A DNA stretch of 64,000 bases from Haloferax gibbonsii ATCC 33959 (GCF_000336775.1 NZ_AOLJ01000025.1:1-64000); one strand, 5' to 3'; numbered from the stretch's first letter, positions 41,760 to 50,675 are shown. The notes: generated by a model not told the origin, from the sequence alone. Translations and numbers: made by a program.

Positions 41760-42107
41760 ATGCAGACCGGCCTCAGACGCACGCCGACCGGACCGAAGCC
41801 CGCCGAACTGGAGGCGGAACAGGTGCTGGAAGCGCTCTCGGACCGCGCGTGCCGGCGAATCCTCACGACGCTACAGAGCGCGACCGAGCCGATGACCGCA
41901 CAGGACCTCTCCGAGGTGTGCGACGTGCCGCTGTCGACGACCTACCGGAAGGTCGAACAGCTCTCGGAGGCGGCCCTGCTCGAAGAGACGCTCCAACTGC
42001 GGGCGAACGGGACCCACACCCACCAGTACCGGTCGAGCGTCGAGTCGGTCACCGTCTCGTTGAACGACGAACGGGGGCTAGAAGTCGCCCTCGGTGGGGA
42101 CCGCTGA
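41760..42107 (+). CDS. ArsR-like winged-helix regulator
   Basis: 115 residues. LEALSDRACRRILTTLQSATEP followed by MTAQDLSEVCDVPLSTTYRKVEQL (about 20-70) is an ArsR-type winged helix, with wing HTHQYRSSV afterwards. It has no metal-binding Cys pair of metal-sensing ArsR members. It is probably a haloarchaeal gene-specific repressor. A one-base overlap (TGATG) links it to the DUF7511-type gene. The TATAAA at 41695-41700 would place the transcript start about 35 bases before the ATG. Confidence 0.85.
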   Translation: MQTGLRRTPTGPKPAELEAEQVLEALSDRACRRILTTLQSATEPMTAQDLSEVCDVPLSTTYRKVEQLSEAALLEETLQLRANGTHTHQYRSSVESVTVSLNDERGLEVALGGDR

Positions 42108-42307
42108 TGGGGTCGGAGCCGGCACACCCGCCGGATTCGGGGACCGAACACCCCGTGCGTCCGCGGCTCGCGTCTCGGCTGACCACGCATCCAGACGGGC
42201 GCGAGGAGTGCACGATTTACCCCGCCGACGCGACGCCCGAGGAGCAACTGACCCGATGGCTATCGGCGTTCGAAGGGAGCTTCGTCGACCTCGACTCGAT
42301 GGAGTAG
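42107..42307 (+). CDS. Small acidic protein (DUF7511-type)
   Basis: 66 residues, starting within the TGATG overlap with the ArsR-like gene. Sequence features: Pro-rich N-terminus, TTHPDGREECTIYPADATPEEQLTRWLSAFEGSFVDLDSME in the middle and C-terminal part, one Cys. It resembles the haloarchaeal DUF7511 domain, often encoded with a winged-helix gene. The pairing suggests that it modulates the regulator, but no function is known. Confidence 0.75.
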   Translation: MGSEPAHPPDSGTEHPVRPRLASRLTTHPDGREECTIYPADATPEEQLTRWLSAFEGSFVDLDSME

Positions 42308-42327
42308 GTGTCGGCGTGACCGGAGGG

Positions 42328-43026
42328 TTACAGCCGGTCCGGGTCGGCGCCGTCGTCGCCCCTGCTCCACGGGCGCGGGCTGTCGAGCGCCATGAGGTAC
42401 TCTTCTAAGAGGGTTGGGAACGCCCGCCCGCGGAGGTTCCGCAGGCCGAAGTCGGCGGCCCAACTGATGATGCCGGTGTCCTCCGTGACGACGCCGGCGT
42501 TCAGTTCGCGGGCGAGGATGAGGAGGTCGAAGTCCTCGCGGGAGTCGAGGACGCCCTGTCTGAGCGCGCCGCGGTAGTCCTCGCGGAGGTCGGAGATGAC
42601 CTTGTCCACGTCGGAGAGCTTCGACCCGCCGTTGGACCGCTGTTTCGACTCCTCGGCCTTGCGGACGGCCTTCTCGGAGACGCGGAGCCCGCGGTTGACC
42701 CGGTCGGACATCTCGTCGATGAAGCGGTAGACGACCTCCGCGGGGATGTACACCTCGTAGCGGTCGGGGTGTTTCTTGATGACCCACGTGTCGAGTTTGC
42801 CGAGTACGTCCTCCGAGACGCCGCGCTCGCGCAGGATGTGTTCCAGCTCCGCGGCGATGGACGGCGGCATGTAACACGAGATGTTCAGGTCCAGCCGCGC
42901 GGCGGCGATGGTGTCGAGGAGCCGTTCGATTCCCTCCTCGAACGTCTCGTCGTCGTCTCGAATCTCCTCGGAGAGAAACAGCGAGGTGTCGAGCACGAAC
43001 CGTTGTTTCAGCGGGTACTCGGCCAT
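42328..43026 (-). CDS. HARP-type RNA-free RNase P homolog (PIN domain)
   Basis: 232 residues. A PIN-like nuclease: Asp13 in VLDTSLF, an Asp pair in [10 protein letters not shown] (165-167) and Asp183 in TEDTGI are the metal-binding positions. The family (UPF0278, annotated RNA ligase partner protein) is the homolog of Aquifex RNase P (HARP), which trims 5' leaders of tRNA precursors without RNA. In Haloferax volcanii the homolog is reported not to be the main RNase P. The central helical spike (about 90-160) is typical. The C-terminal tail is acidic. Confidence 0.85.
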   Translation of the reverse strand: MAEYPLKQRFVLDTSLFLSEEIRDDDETFEEGIERLLDTIAAARLDLNISCYMPPSIAAELEHILRERGVSEDVLGKLDTWVIKKHPDRYEVYIPAEVVYRFIDEMSDRVNRGLRVSEKAVRKAEESKQRSNGGSKLSDVDKVISDLREDYRGALRQGVLDSREDFDLLILARELNAGVVTEDTGIISWAADFGLRNLRGRAFPTLLEEYLMALDSPRPWSRGDDGADPDRL

Positions 43027-43099
43027 CGGTCGTCAATTGGTACCGCGGCACTATGACCCTTCCCGTGGATGAAGCTGAGAGAAACCGGGAGCGGGAGGC

Positions 43100-44269
43100 T
43101 CAGAACAGCGGTTCGATGCGGTCGTCGCCGGTCGAGACGAGGTCGTCGAGCGACGCCGCGCTGGACTCGCGCTTGGCGAGCATGTCGCGTTGGGTCTCGA
43201 TGGCGACCGCCTGCAACTCTTTCACCCGCGGCACGTCGTAGACGCCCGACAGGAGCACGACCGCGGCGACGAAGTCCGAGCCGACGGGGTAGTCGCCGCC
43301 GCGAATCTCCATCGTCCCGGTCTCGTCTTCGAGCCACGTCCGCGCGCGCTCGATGCCGCGGCGCGAGAGCACGTCCGACGGGCCGGCGATGACGACGAGG
43401 CCGCGCTCCGCGCCGGCAATCTCGCAGGGCATCGTGAGCCGGCCGAGGGCGGCGCGGCGCACGAGACTGGTGATTCGGTTCGTCGAGTCGCCGCCGTCCT
43501 CGGCGTCGGCCTTCCCGCCGGAGAGCCGGGAGAGCAGGCCGCGCTTGGGGCGGTCGAGTTCGACGGCGGCGTAGCCGATAGTCGAGACGCCGCCGCTCCC
43601 GAGCGTGTTGATTATCTCGGAGGCGTCCACGACGGACTCCGCAACCGCGCCGGAGCCGTCGCCCTCGCCGGCGCTGAACAGCACGCCGAGGCGGCGAGCG
43701 AGTTCGGCGTTGAGGCTGCCGTAGCCGGATTCGAGCGACTCGCCGGTCTTCCGCCAGGCGTCGTTGTCGAACACGATGAGGTTGTCCACCTCGCGGACGA
43801 ACGTCTGGAGCGACCGCGCGGCGTTGAGCGTGTAGATGCCGCCTTCGTCCCGCGCGGGGAGGATACCGAGGCCGTAGACGGGCTCGGTGTAGATGTGCTT
43901 CAGTTCGCGCGCGATGACGGGCGCGCCGCCCGAGCCGGTGCCGCCGCCGAGCCCGGCGACGACGAGAAACGCGTCTATCTCGTGGACCGGGAGGTCGTCG
44001 ACCATCGAGAGCACGTCGCCCACGTCCTCCGCGGTCACCTCCGCGCCGAGTTCGTTGTCCGCGCCGACGCCGTGGCCCTTGACGCGCGTCAGACCGACGA
44101 GCACCTGCCGCGATTCGGGGACGTTTCGGAGCCCCCGGAGGTCCGCGCGAGCCGAGTTGACCGCGATGGCGTCGACGACGAACCCCGTCTTCGTCCGCCG
44201 CTCGTAGTCGACGAGGGCGTCGACGACCTTGCCGCCAGCCTGTCCGATACCGATGAGTGCGAGTTTCAT
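43100..44269 (-). CDS. cetZ: CetZ-family tubulin-like GTPase
   Basis: 389 residues. The tubulin/FtsZ signature GGGTGSG appears near residue 110 (VVAGLGGGTGSGGAP). The N-terminal GTP-binding domain has IGIGQAGGKV and the second domain is intact, with a short insertion near 240-265. CetZ proteins form cytoskeletal filaments that control cell shape and motility in haloarchaea; which of the paralogs this is cannot be fixed from sequence alone. The gene is alone on its strand between HARP and the BtuCD operon. Confidence 0.93.
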   Translation of the reverse strand: MKLALIGIGQAGGKVVDALVDYERRTKTGFVVDAIAVNSARADLRGLRNVPESRQVLVGLTRVKGHGVGADNELGAEVTAEDVGDVLSMVDDLPVHEIDAFLVVAGLGGGTGSGGAPVIARELKHIYTEPVYGLGILPARDEGGIYTLNAARSLQTFVREVDNLIVFDNDAWRKTGESLESGYGSLNAELARRLGVLFSAGEGDGSGAVAESVVDASEIINTLGSGGVSTIGYAAVELDRPKRGLLSRLSGGKADAEDGGDSTNRITSLVRRAALGRLTMPCEIAGAERGLVVIAGPSDVLSRRGIERARTWLEDETGTMEIRGGDYPVGSDFVAAVVLLSGVYDVPRVKELQAVAIETQRDMLAKRESSAASLDDLVSTGDDRIEPLF

Positions 44270-44352
44270 GTCCGTGTTCCTCTCAGAAAACGAACCACTA
44301 GACGCGCGCTCAGGCCTTGAATATGCTGTGCGTAGCGCTGTGCAACGACAGC

Positions 44353-45810
44353 TTAATCGGAGAACAGGTCGGCCGCCGTGTCGTCGCCACCGGCGTCGTC
44401 GTGGGTCGGTTCTGCGTCGTTCGCGCCGGCGTCGGCGTCGCCCGGACCGGTTTCGCCGTCGCGGGTGCCGTCCGCGCCGTCGTCGCGCTCGCGGAACGAG
44501 TCGCAGGCGAGTTCGCCGACGACCGAGAGCAGGTCACCGGGTTCGACGATGGTGCCGCGCTCCCGGAGGCGCTCGTAGACCGCGAAGCCCTCGTCTCCCG
44601 CGTAGTTTCGCTCAGAGAAGGGGCGTTCCTCGACGAGGACGAGGCGGTCGGCCTCGGCGGCCGCGTCGAGGTTGGCGAGGTTGCCGTCTCCGACCTCCAC
44701 GTCGGCGACGACGGTCACGTCGGCGGCTTCGACCCGCGACTCGACCGCGGCCCGCGCGGCGTCGTCGACGGGCGAGTACGGCGGCACGGTCACGAGGTCC
44801 GCGCCGACCCGGCGGGCCGCCTCGGCGTCCGTGTCGCCCTCGTTGAGCGCGCCGGCTGAGAGGGCGTAGCCGGCCGCCGAGAGCAGGTGGAGCGCCCGCG
44901 CGCCGGTGCCGCCCCCGCCGACGACGTGAACCCGACCGTTGGCGTCGTCCGACGACGGCGGGAGGGCGGTCACGTACACCGAACCGGTGACGGGGTGGCG
45001 GGAGACGACCGCCTCGGCGTCGAAGGCCTCGCGTAAGTGCTCCTCGGAGAGCACCGCCGCGGGGTCGCCCGCCGAGAGGATGCGCCCGCCCGACAGGAGG
45101 ACGAGCGCGTCGCAGTAGTGGGCCGCGAGGTTGAGGTCGTGGATGGCCGCGACCGCGGTCGTCCCGTCCGCGACGAGGTCGGAGACGAGTTCGAGCGTGC
45201 GGACCTGGTGGTTGATGTCGAGGCTGGCGGTGGGTTCGTCGAGGAGCAAGACGGGCGTCTCCTGTGCCAGCGCGCGGGCGATGAGGACGCGCTGGCGCTC
45301 GCCGCCGCTGACCTCCGTGACGGGACGGTCGGCAAGCGACTCGACGGCGGTCCGACGCATGGCGTCGTCGACGGCGGCCGTATCGCGCTCGCGCCAGCCG
45401 TCGAACCGCCCGCGGTGCGGGGTCCGCCCCATCTCGACGACGTCGCGGACGGGGAAGTCGAAGGTGACGCTCGTCGTCTGGGGGACCGTCGCCACGAGCC
45501 TGCTCGCCGCCTTCGACGACAGGGCGTGCACGTCCTCGCCGACGACGCGGACCGACCCCTCGTCGGGCGCGAGCGCGCCGTTGAGCGTCCGGAGCAGGGT
45601 CGTCTTCCCCGCGCCGTTGGGACCGATGAGGCCCACGAACGTTCCCTCGCCCACGTCGACGGAGACGGAGTCGAGAATCGAGTGTCCGCCGAGCGAGAGC
45701 GACACGTCGTCGAGTCGAATCGCCGGGCCGGCGTCGCCGAAGGGGTCGGAGTCGGCGGAGTCCGCGTCGGCACCGAGGTCGGTGTCGCCGGAGCGGTCGA
45801 AGTCGCTCAC
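44353..45810 (-). CDS. btuD: Cobalamin-type ABC transporter ATPase with C-terminal extension
   Basis: 485 residues from GTG 45810. The ATPase domain (about 30-285) has Walker A GPNGAGKTT, the signature VSGGERQR, Walker B LLLDEPTASLD and a His loop, AIHDLNL. Residues about 295-485 form an extra domain starting at VHVVGGGGTGARAL, which resembles a nucleotide-binding Rossmann loop, and ending in a disordered acidic tail. The gene overlaps btuC by a GTGA. The substrate is probably vitamin B12 or another corrinoid, by analogy with haloarchaeal BtuCD, though iron-siderophore import uses the same families. Confidence 0.9.
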   Translation of the reverse strand: MSDFDRSGDTDLGADADSADSDPFGDAGPAIRLDDVSLSLGGHSILDSVSVDVGEGTFVGLIGPNGAGKTTLLRTLNGALAPDEGSVRVVGEDVHALSSKAASRLVATVPQTTSVTFDFPVRDVVEMGRTPHRGRFDGWRERDTAAVDDAMRRTAVESLADRPVTEVSGGERQRVLIARALAQETPVLLLDEPTASLDINHQVRTLELVSDLVADGTTAVAAIHDLNLAAHYCDALVLLSGGRILSAGDPAAVLSEEHLREAFDAEAVVSRHPVTGSVYVTALPPSSDDANGRVHVVGGGGTGARALHLLSAAGYALSAGALNEGDTDAEAARRVGADLVTVPPYSPVDDAARAAVESRVEAADVTVVADVEVGDGNLANLDAAAEADRLVLVEERPFSERNYAGDEGFAVYERLRERGTIVEPGDLLSVVGELACDSFRERDDGADGTRDGETGPGDADAGANDAEPTHDDAGGDDTAADLFSD

Positions 45811-46901
45811 GGCGAGCGCACCTCCCGCGTGCGGAGCAGGTAGAGGAAGAACGGCGCGCCCACGGCGGCGGTGACGACGCCGACCGGTATCTCCGCGCCG
45901 CCGGAGCGGGCGACGGTGTCGGTGGCGACGAGGAACGACGCGCCCGCCAGCGCCGACGCCGGGAGCAACACCCGGTGGTCGGGGCCGACGAGCAGTCGGA
46001 GCATGTGGGGGACGACGAGGCCGACGAAGCCGATGACGCCGGAGACCGAGACGGCCGCGGCGGTGACGACGCTCGCGGTGGCGAGGAGCAGTTGTTTCGT
46101 CCGCTCGACCTCGATTCCGAGGGCGTGGGCGTCCTCCTCGCCGAGCAGCAGGACGTTCAGGTCGCGGGCGTGGACCAACAAGACGACGAACGGAAGCGGC
46201 AGGACGAGCGCGAGCATGCCGACCTCGCTCCACGTCGCGCCCGCGAGGTGGCCCATGAGCCAGAAGACGACCTGTCGGAGGCTCTCGCCGCTCTGGAGGA
46301 GGAGAAACGAGATGACCGCGCCGAGGAACGTCTGGATGGCGACGCCCGCGAGAAGCAGGGTCGCCACGGGCGTCCGACCGTTCTCGCTGGCGAGGAGGTA
46401 GACGACGAAGGCGGTGACGACGGCGCTGACGAAGGCCGCGCCCTCGAGACCGAACGGAATCGAAAGCGAAAGCACGATGGTCGCGACCGCGCCGACGGCG
46501 GCCCCCGAGGAGACGCCGACGATGGAGGGGTCGGCCATCGGATTGCGGAAGAAGCCCTGCATCACGGTTCCCGCGGTGGCGAGCGCGAAGCCGACGAGCG
46601 CCGCGAGGAGGATGCGCGGCAGGCGGACCGACAGCACGATGATGCGGGCGGGTCTCGGTACGGAGAACGCGAACGGCGAGACGAACTCCAGCGTCGGCGT
46701 CGGAACCGGCCCGACGAGGGGGAGGACCGTCGCGCCGCCGAGGGAGACGCCGACCGGGACGGGAACCGCGTCGGCGAGGATGGCGGCGACGGTCCGGGGC
46801 GGGATGGTCACGGCCCCGATGCCGGCGCTCACGACGACGACGAGAAGCAAGAGCCCGGAGAGGCCGAGCGACCACGTGGTCGCCCGCGTGCGAACGCTCA
46901 T
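45807..46901 (-). CDS. btuC: Cobalamin-type ABC transporter permease
   Basis: 364 residues from the ATG at 46901. FecCD/BtuC family permease with about ten transmembrane helices, containing PRPARIIVLSVRLPRILLA early and GVSSGAAVGA in the middle, both family motifs. It forms the membrane channel for btuD. A longer frame upstream exists but the promoter palindrome at 46927-46936 would lie inside it, so the ATG here is preferred. Confidence 0.93.
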   Translation of the reverse strand: MSVRTRATTWSLGLSGLLLLVVVVSAGIGAVTIPPRTVAAILADAVPVPVGVSLGGATVLPLVGPVPTPTLEFVSPFAFSVPRPARIIVLSVRLPRILLAALVGFALATAGTVMQGFFRNPMADPSIVGVSSGAAVGAVATIVLSLSIPFGLEGAAFVSAVVTAFVVYLLASENGRTPVATLLLAGVAIQTFLGAVISFLLLQSGESLRQVVFWLMGHLAGATWSEVGMLALVLPLPFVVLLVHARDLNVLLLGEEDAHALGIEVERTKQLLLATASVVTAAAVSVSGVIGFVGLVVPHMLRLLVGPDHRVLLPASALAGASFLVATDTVARSGGAEIPVGVVTAAVGAPFFLYLLRTREVRSP

Positions 46902-46926
46902 TGAACACAACCGCGCTTTCAGTAGG

Positions 46927-46936
46927 TAAATATTTA
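46927..46936. promoter_or_regulatory. Symmetric bidirectional TATA element for btuCD and btuF
   Basis: TAAATATTTA is a perfect 10-bp palindrome, its centre at 46931.5. The distances from the centre to the btuF start (46962) and to the btuC start (46901) are both 30.5 bases. Each direction therefore has an ideal TATA-to-start spacing for a leaderless transcript, so one box may serve both genes. Confidence 0.65.
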
Positions 46937-46961
46937 TTGAACAGTCGCTGAGGCCACTACC

Positions 46962-48098
46962 GTGAACCGACAACTCGTCGTCGCCCTACTGGCGCTCGCG
47001 ACCGTGTTCGCCGGGGTTCCGGCACCGGCCGCGGCCGCGGTAGACCAGACCGCACAGCAGCAGCCCGCGCAGTGTACGTTCCCGATGACAGTCACCGACG
47101 CCACGGGAACCGAAGTCACCATCACCGACGACCCCGAGCGGGTCGTCACGACCAACCCGAGCGCCGCCCAGACCATGTGGGAGCTCGGCGCGCGCGACGA
47201 GGTCGTCGGCGTCTCGCAGTACGCCATGTACCTCGACGGCGCGTCGGAGAAGGGGAACGTCTCCGGCTCCGGCGGCCTCAACGTCGAGGCCGTCATCGGC
47301 CTCGAACCCGACCTCGTGCTCGTCCCGAACTCCTCGTACAACGCCGAGCCAGACCGCGTCGGACAGCTTCGCTCGGCGGACATCTCGGTCGTCGTCTTCG
47401 AGTCCGGGAAGTCGCTCGACGCCGTCGCCGACAAGACCGAGCGCGTCGGCCGCATGACCGGCAACTGCGAGGCCGGCGTCGAGCGCGCGGGCGAGATGCG
47501 CGAGTCGATGGAGCACATGCGACAGGCCCTCGACGGCGCGGAGCGTCCCGTCGGTCTCAACTCCTTTTTCGGCTACACTTCCGGCTCCGAGACGTTCATC
47601 TCCGACATCATGACGACCGCCGGCCTGCGCAACGGCGCGGCGGAGGCGAACCTCACCGGCTTCGCCCAGATTAACGAGGAACTCGTCGTCGACATGAACC
47701 CCGAGTACATCGTCGTCCCCGACCACGCGCCGGTGCCGAGCAGTCCGGCGTACAACAGCACGACGGCGATACAGGAGGGCAACGTCATCGTCATCGAGGC
47801 GCACAAGCTCCAACAGCCCGCCCCGCGCGCCATCGAGGCGAGCGAGGAGATTCTCGAAGCGGTCCACCCCGACGCCTACGAGCGCTACCAGCAGCTCGAA
47901 ACCGAGTCGGCGACGGACGCCACCGAGAACGCAACTGAGACGACCGCGGACGCGGACGCGACCGAAACCGACGCGACCGAGTCGCCCGCGACGACCGAGT
48001 CGTCGGAATCGACCACCGAGAGCGACGCGCCCGGATTCGGCGTCGTCGTCGGCCTCGCCGCCATCGGCGCGGTCGTCCTGCTCGCGCGTCGCCGGTAA
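46962..48098 (+). CDS. btuF: PGF-CTERM-anchored cobalamin-type substrate-binding protein
   Basis: 378 residues from GTG 46962. A Sec signal (about 1-26, ending APAAAA) precedes a helical-backbone binding domain (about 40-310) typical of BtuF/FhuD-type periplasmic binding proteins, with the spine helix. A Thr/Glu/Asp-rich linker follows and the last 25 residues are a PGF-CTERM sorting signal, APGFGVVVGLAAIGAVVLL plus RRR, for archaeosortase ArtA processing. It presents the substrate to btuCD. Confidence 0.92.
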   Translation: MNRQLVVALLALATVFAGVPAPAAAAVDQTAQQQPAQCTFPMTVTDATGTEVTITDDPERVVTTNPSAAQTMWELGARDEVVGVSQYAMYLDGASEKGNVSGSGGLNVEAVIGLEPDLVLVPNSSYNAEPDRVGQLRSADISVVVFESGKSLDAVADKTERVGRMTGNCEAGVERAGEMRESMEHMRQALDGAERPVGLNSFFGYTSGSETFISDIMTTAGLRNGAAEANLTGFAQINEELVVDMNPEYIVVPDHAPVPSSPAYNSTTAIQEGNVIVIEAHKLQQPAPRAIEASEEILEAVHPDAYERYQQLETESATDATENATETTADADATETDATESPATTESSESTTESDAPGFGVVVGLAAIGAVVLLARRR

Positions 48099-48188
48099 CC
48101 GGACCGACCCGCGCGTCGTTTTCCACTTCTCGTCGTCCGGCTCCGTGAGACCACAACCGTATTACCGGCGGATGGCGGACACACGGGT

Positions 48189-48467
48189 ATGGTCGAGAAC
48201 GTCATCTACCCCGCCTACCTCGACGCCGCGCTCTCGCGCAGCGAGGGCCGACGGGTCGCCCAGTCCGCGGCGGTCGAAGCGCCGACCGTCGACGAGATTG
48301 CGAAGGCCGTCCAGCAGGTCGGCTACGACGCCGTCATCGAACGGGACAAGCGGTACTCTCGGGAGTTCGAAACCCGCGGGCGCGTCCTCGTGAACAACGC
48401 CGACGACGCCACGAAAAACGACATCGTGCAGGCGGTCGCCGCCTACGTCGGAATCCTCCGCGACTGA
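48189..48467 (+). CDS. srp19: Signal recognition particle subunit SRP19
   Basis: 92 residues, the usual archaeal size. It binds the 7S RNA tips and helps SRP54 assembly. Recognisable: [19 protein letters not shown] at the start and GRVLVNN... DATKNDIV later, matching the SRP19 fold. The ATG overlaps gar1 by one base at its end. A TATA-like CGTATTACC lies about 30 bases upstream. Confidence 0.93.
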   Translation: MVENVIYPAYLDAALSRSEGRRVAQSAAVEAPTVDEIAKAVQQVGYDAVIERDKRYSREFETRGRVLVNNADDATKNDIVQAVAAYVGILRD

Positions 48468-48691
48468 TGCGGCGAATCGGCACGGTCTCCCGAACGGCGC
48501 AGGGGCTCGCTATCGTCCGCCTCGACGACGACGACACGCCCGACATCGGAACCATGGTCCTCGACGAGTCGCTGTCGACGGTCGGCCGCATCGTGGACGT
48601 GTTCGGCCCGGTCGACCGACCCTATGTCGCCGTCACGGCGGACGACGGCTCGCCCGCCCGACTCGTCGGCAGCAAGCTCTACGCTCGCTGA
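48467..48691 (+). CDS. gar1: H/ACA RNP component Gar1
   Basis: 74 residues, a typical archaeal Gar1 beta-barrel. It has the conserved VGRIVDVFGPVDRPYVAV core (about 39-56) that docks on Cbf5 in H/ACA pseudouridylation particles. The start directly overlaps the srp19 stop (ATG within TGATG), a frequent archaeal gene pair. The 5' end of the protein is short, with no Gly/Arg-rich tail as in eukaryotes. Confidence 0.93.
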   Translation: MRRIGTVSRTAQGLAIVRLDDDDTPDIGTMVLDESLSTVGRIVDVFGPVDRPYVAVTADDGSPARLVGSKLYAR

Positions 48692-48739
48692 CGACTCCAG
48701 AGCGCAACCCCCATACTCCTCGGGTGGGAACGCCCCTGC

Positions 48740-49789
48740 ATGTCACGCCGCGCCTATCGGGGGGTCGCCCTCGCCGCCCTCATCTTCCTCGTCGTGCAGG
48801 TGGGTGCGCTCGCCCTCGTGCCGACGTTCTTCGAACAGGGGTACCAGACGGTCGAAGACCCCACCGACCCGACGAACAGCCTCCTCTACATCGGCGCGAT
48901 TATCGCCATGACCGCGTTCATGCTCGCGGCGTTCAAGTACGACCTCGACCAGCTCATCCGCCTCGTCATCGTCTTCACGAGCGGCCTGCTCGCGTGGTAC
49001 GTCTTCGCCGCGCTCGTCCCCAACGGGTTGGTCGCCATCGCCCTCTCGGCGGGCGTCTCGCTCGCCCTGCTGGTCTACCCCGAGTGGTACGTCATCGACG
49101 CCGCCGGGGCGCTCATGGGTGCCGGCGCGGCCGCCCTGTTCGGCATCAGCTTCGGCCTCCTCCCGGCCATCGTGCTCCTTTCCGTCCTCGCCATCTACGA
49201 CGCCATCAGCGTCTACAAGACGAAGCACATGCTCGACCTCGCGGAGGGCGTGATGGACCTCCGCATCCCGGTCGTGCTCGTCATCCCGACGACGCTGTCG
49301 TACTCGCTTCTCGACGACGACTTCGCCCGCGACGCCAACGAGGTCGGCGACGGCGAGAACGCGACTGACGGGGGCGAACCCGCGGGTGCGGTCGACGCGG
49401 AGACGGCTGACGCAGAAGCGGCTGACGCAGAAGCGGCTGACGCAGATACCGACGCCGACGCCGACGAGTCAGACCCCGGCGACCGCGACGCGTTCTTCAT
49501 CGGCCTCGGCGACGCGGTCATGCCGACCGTGATGGTCGCCTCGGGCGCGTTCTTCTCCGAAGCGCCGTCGCTCGGCTTTGGTGCGCTTCCGGCGCTCAAT
49601 CTCCCGGCGCTCCTCGCCATGGTCGGGACGTTCGCCGGGTTCAGCGGGCTGATGTGGGCCGTGATGAAGGGGCGGGCGCACGCCGGTCTGCCGCTTCTCA
49701 ACGGCGGCGCGATAGGCGGCTACCTCGTCGGCTCGGTCGTCGCCGGCGTCCCGCTCGTCTCCGCGCTCGGACTCGCGCCGTACCTGTAG
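48740..49789 (+). CDS. Presenilin-family intramembrane aspartyl protease (PSH)
   Basis: 349 residues with nine expected transmembrane helices. The two catalytic Asp are in AIYDAISV (about 150-157) and FIGLGDAVMP (about 254-263), and a PAL-type loop is at AGLPLLNGG (about 322-330). These are the family motifs of presenilin/SPP homologs. A hydrophilic insertion near 200-250 contains the tandem repeat at 49406-49450. It follows gar1 by 48 bases. Substrates are probably transmembrane peptides or signal peptides. Confidence 0.9.
   Translation: MSRRAYRGVALAALIFLVVQVGALALVPTFFEQGYQTVEDPTDPTNSLLYIGAIIAMTAFMLAAFKYDLDQLIRLVIVFTSGLLAWYVFAALVPNGLVAIALSAGVSLALLVYPEWYVIDAAGALMGAGAAALFGISFGLLPAIVLLSVLAIYDAISVYKTKHMLDLAEGVMDLRIPVVLVIPTTLSYSLLDDDFARDANEVGDGENATDGGEPAGAVDAETADAEAADAEAADADTDADADESDPGDRDAFFIGLGDAVMPTVMVASGAFFSEAPSLGFGALPALNLPALLAMVGTFAGFSGLMWAVMKGRAHAGLPLLNGGAIGGYLVGSVVAGVPLVSALGLAPYL
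49406..49450 (+). repeat. 15-bp tandem repeat within the protease gene
   Basis: GCTGACGCAGAAGCG occurs at 49406-49420 and 49421-49435, with a partial third copy to 49450. It encodes repeated Ala-Asp-Ala-Glu-Ala in the loop between the two catalytic halves, so copy-number changes would keep the frame. Confidence 0.85.
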
Positions 49790-49820
49790 AATCGAGGTCC
49801 GCGGGCCGCGTCTGCTTTCC

Positions 49821-50300
49821 CTATTCTTCGTCCGCGCCCTCGCGGACGCGAACCGCCATCCCCGCCTCGAAGTCGAGCATCGCGTCCGCGGAGAGTTCCG
49901 CGCGGCCGACGCCCAGCAGGTCGCCGTCCGGGCCGACGACGCACACCTCGTCGCCCGAGCGAACCGCCGGGTCGGCGTCGGTGACGAACTTGGCGAAGGC
50001 GTTCTTGCCGTCGCTGACGAACGGAACCGACTCGTCGCCGACGCGGACGACGTAGGCGTCGCCGTCGAGACTGTCGTAGAGGCGGCGGCCGCCGGCGACG
50101 CCGAGCGTGAACCGGCCGTCGGTGCCGTAGGAGGTGACGCGGTCGCCCTCGACGTACACCTGCCGCGGGCGGCCGCTGCGCGAGCGCGAGAGTTCGATGT
50201 CCGCGTCGGTCGGGAACAGCGCGTCGCCCGCGCCGGCCCCGAACTGGTAGTCGGCGACGACCCGGAGGTCGTCCAAATCGGTCGCGTGGCCTTCGGTCAT
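49821..50300 (-). CDS. PUA-domain protein
   Basis: 159 residues from the ATG at 50300. The C-terminal half, about residues 75-155, reads as a PUA RNA-binding domain (VPFVSDGKNAFAKFV, then GDEVCVVGPDGDLLGVGRAEL), as found at the end of archaeosine tRNA-guanine transglycosylases and other RNA modifiers. The N-terminal half (about 1-70) contains FGAGAGDALFP, as found next to PUA in such proteins. It probably binds tRNA or rRNA; no catalytic motif is visible. Convergent with the presenilin-family gene. Confidence 0.8.
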   Translation of the reverse strand: MTEGHATDLDDLRVVADYQFGAGAGDALFPTDADIELSRSRSGRPRQVYVEGDRVTSYGTDGRFTLGVAGGRRLYDSLDGDAYVVRVGDESVPFVSDGKNAFAKFVTDADPAVRSGDEVCVVGPDGDLLGVGRAELSADAMLDFEAGMAVRVREGADEE

Positions 50301-50419
50301 ACCCAGTCGTTCGCCCCGCCGGCTAAAGTGGGTCGCGGTCCCGCCCGGCCGCGTGTACCGGGTTAGCACGCACGTTCGAGACGGAAAGCCCTAAGTACGG
50401 GACAGACCCCCGTCGGAGT

Positions 50420-50587
50420 ATGTCTGTGGACGTTCGACTCGCCGCCGTGGGGACTGTGCTGCTGCTCGCGAGCAGCGCGCTCCTCACCCAGACGGCGCTC
50501 GACTGGCGGCTCCCGACGGTGCTCGCCGCCATCGCGGCGTTCGGCGCGGTCGCCACCGTCGCCCGACTGGCGACGCCAACGGCCTGA
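50420..50587 (+). CDS. 55-residue membrane protein
   Basis: ATG 50420 to TGA 50587. Residues 5-23 and 31-50 form two hydrophobic segments separated by a short TQTALDWRL loop. A TATA-like CCTAAGTAC near 50390 gives a leaderless spacing. Codon use fits the neighbours. No function recognised. Confidence 0.55.
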   Translation: MSVDVRLAAVGTVLLLASSALLTQTALDWRLPTVLAAIAAFGAVATVARLATPTA

Positions 50588-50675
50588 CACGCCGCTCGCG
50601 GGCTCGGCCGCGACCCCAGTACGCCGCCGTCTCGACCCACCCGTTTTACGTATTATCGCATCGACACGTCGAGGT

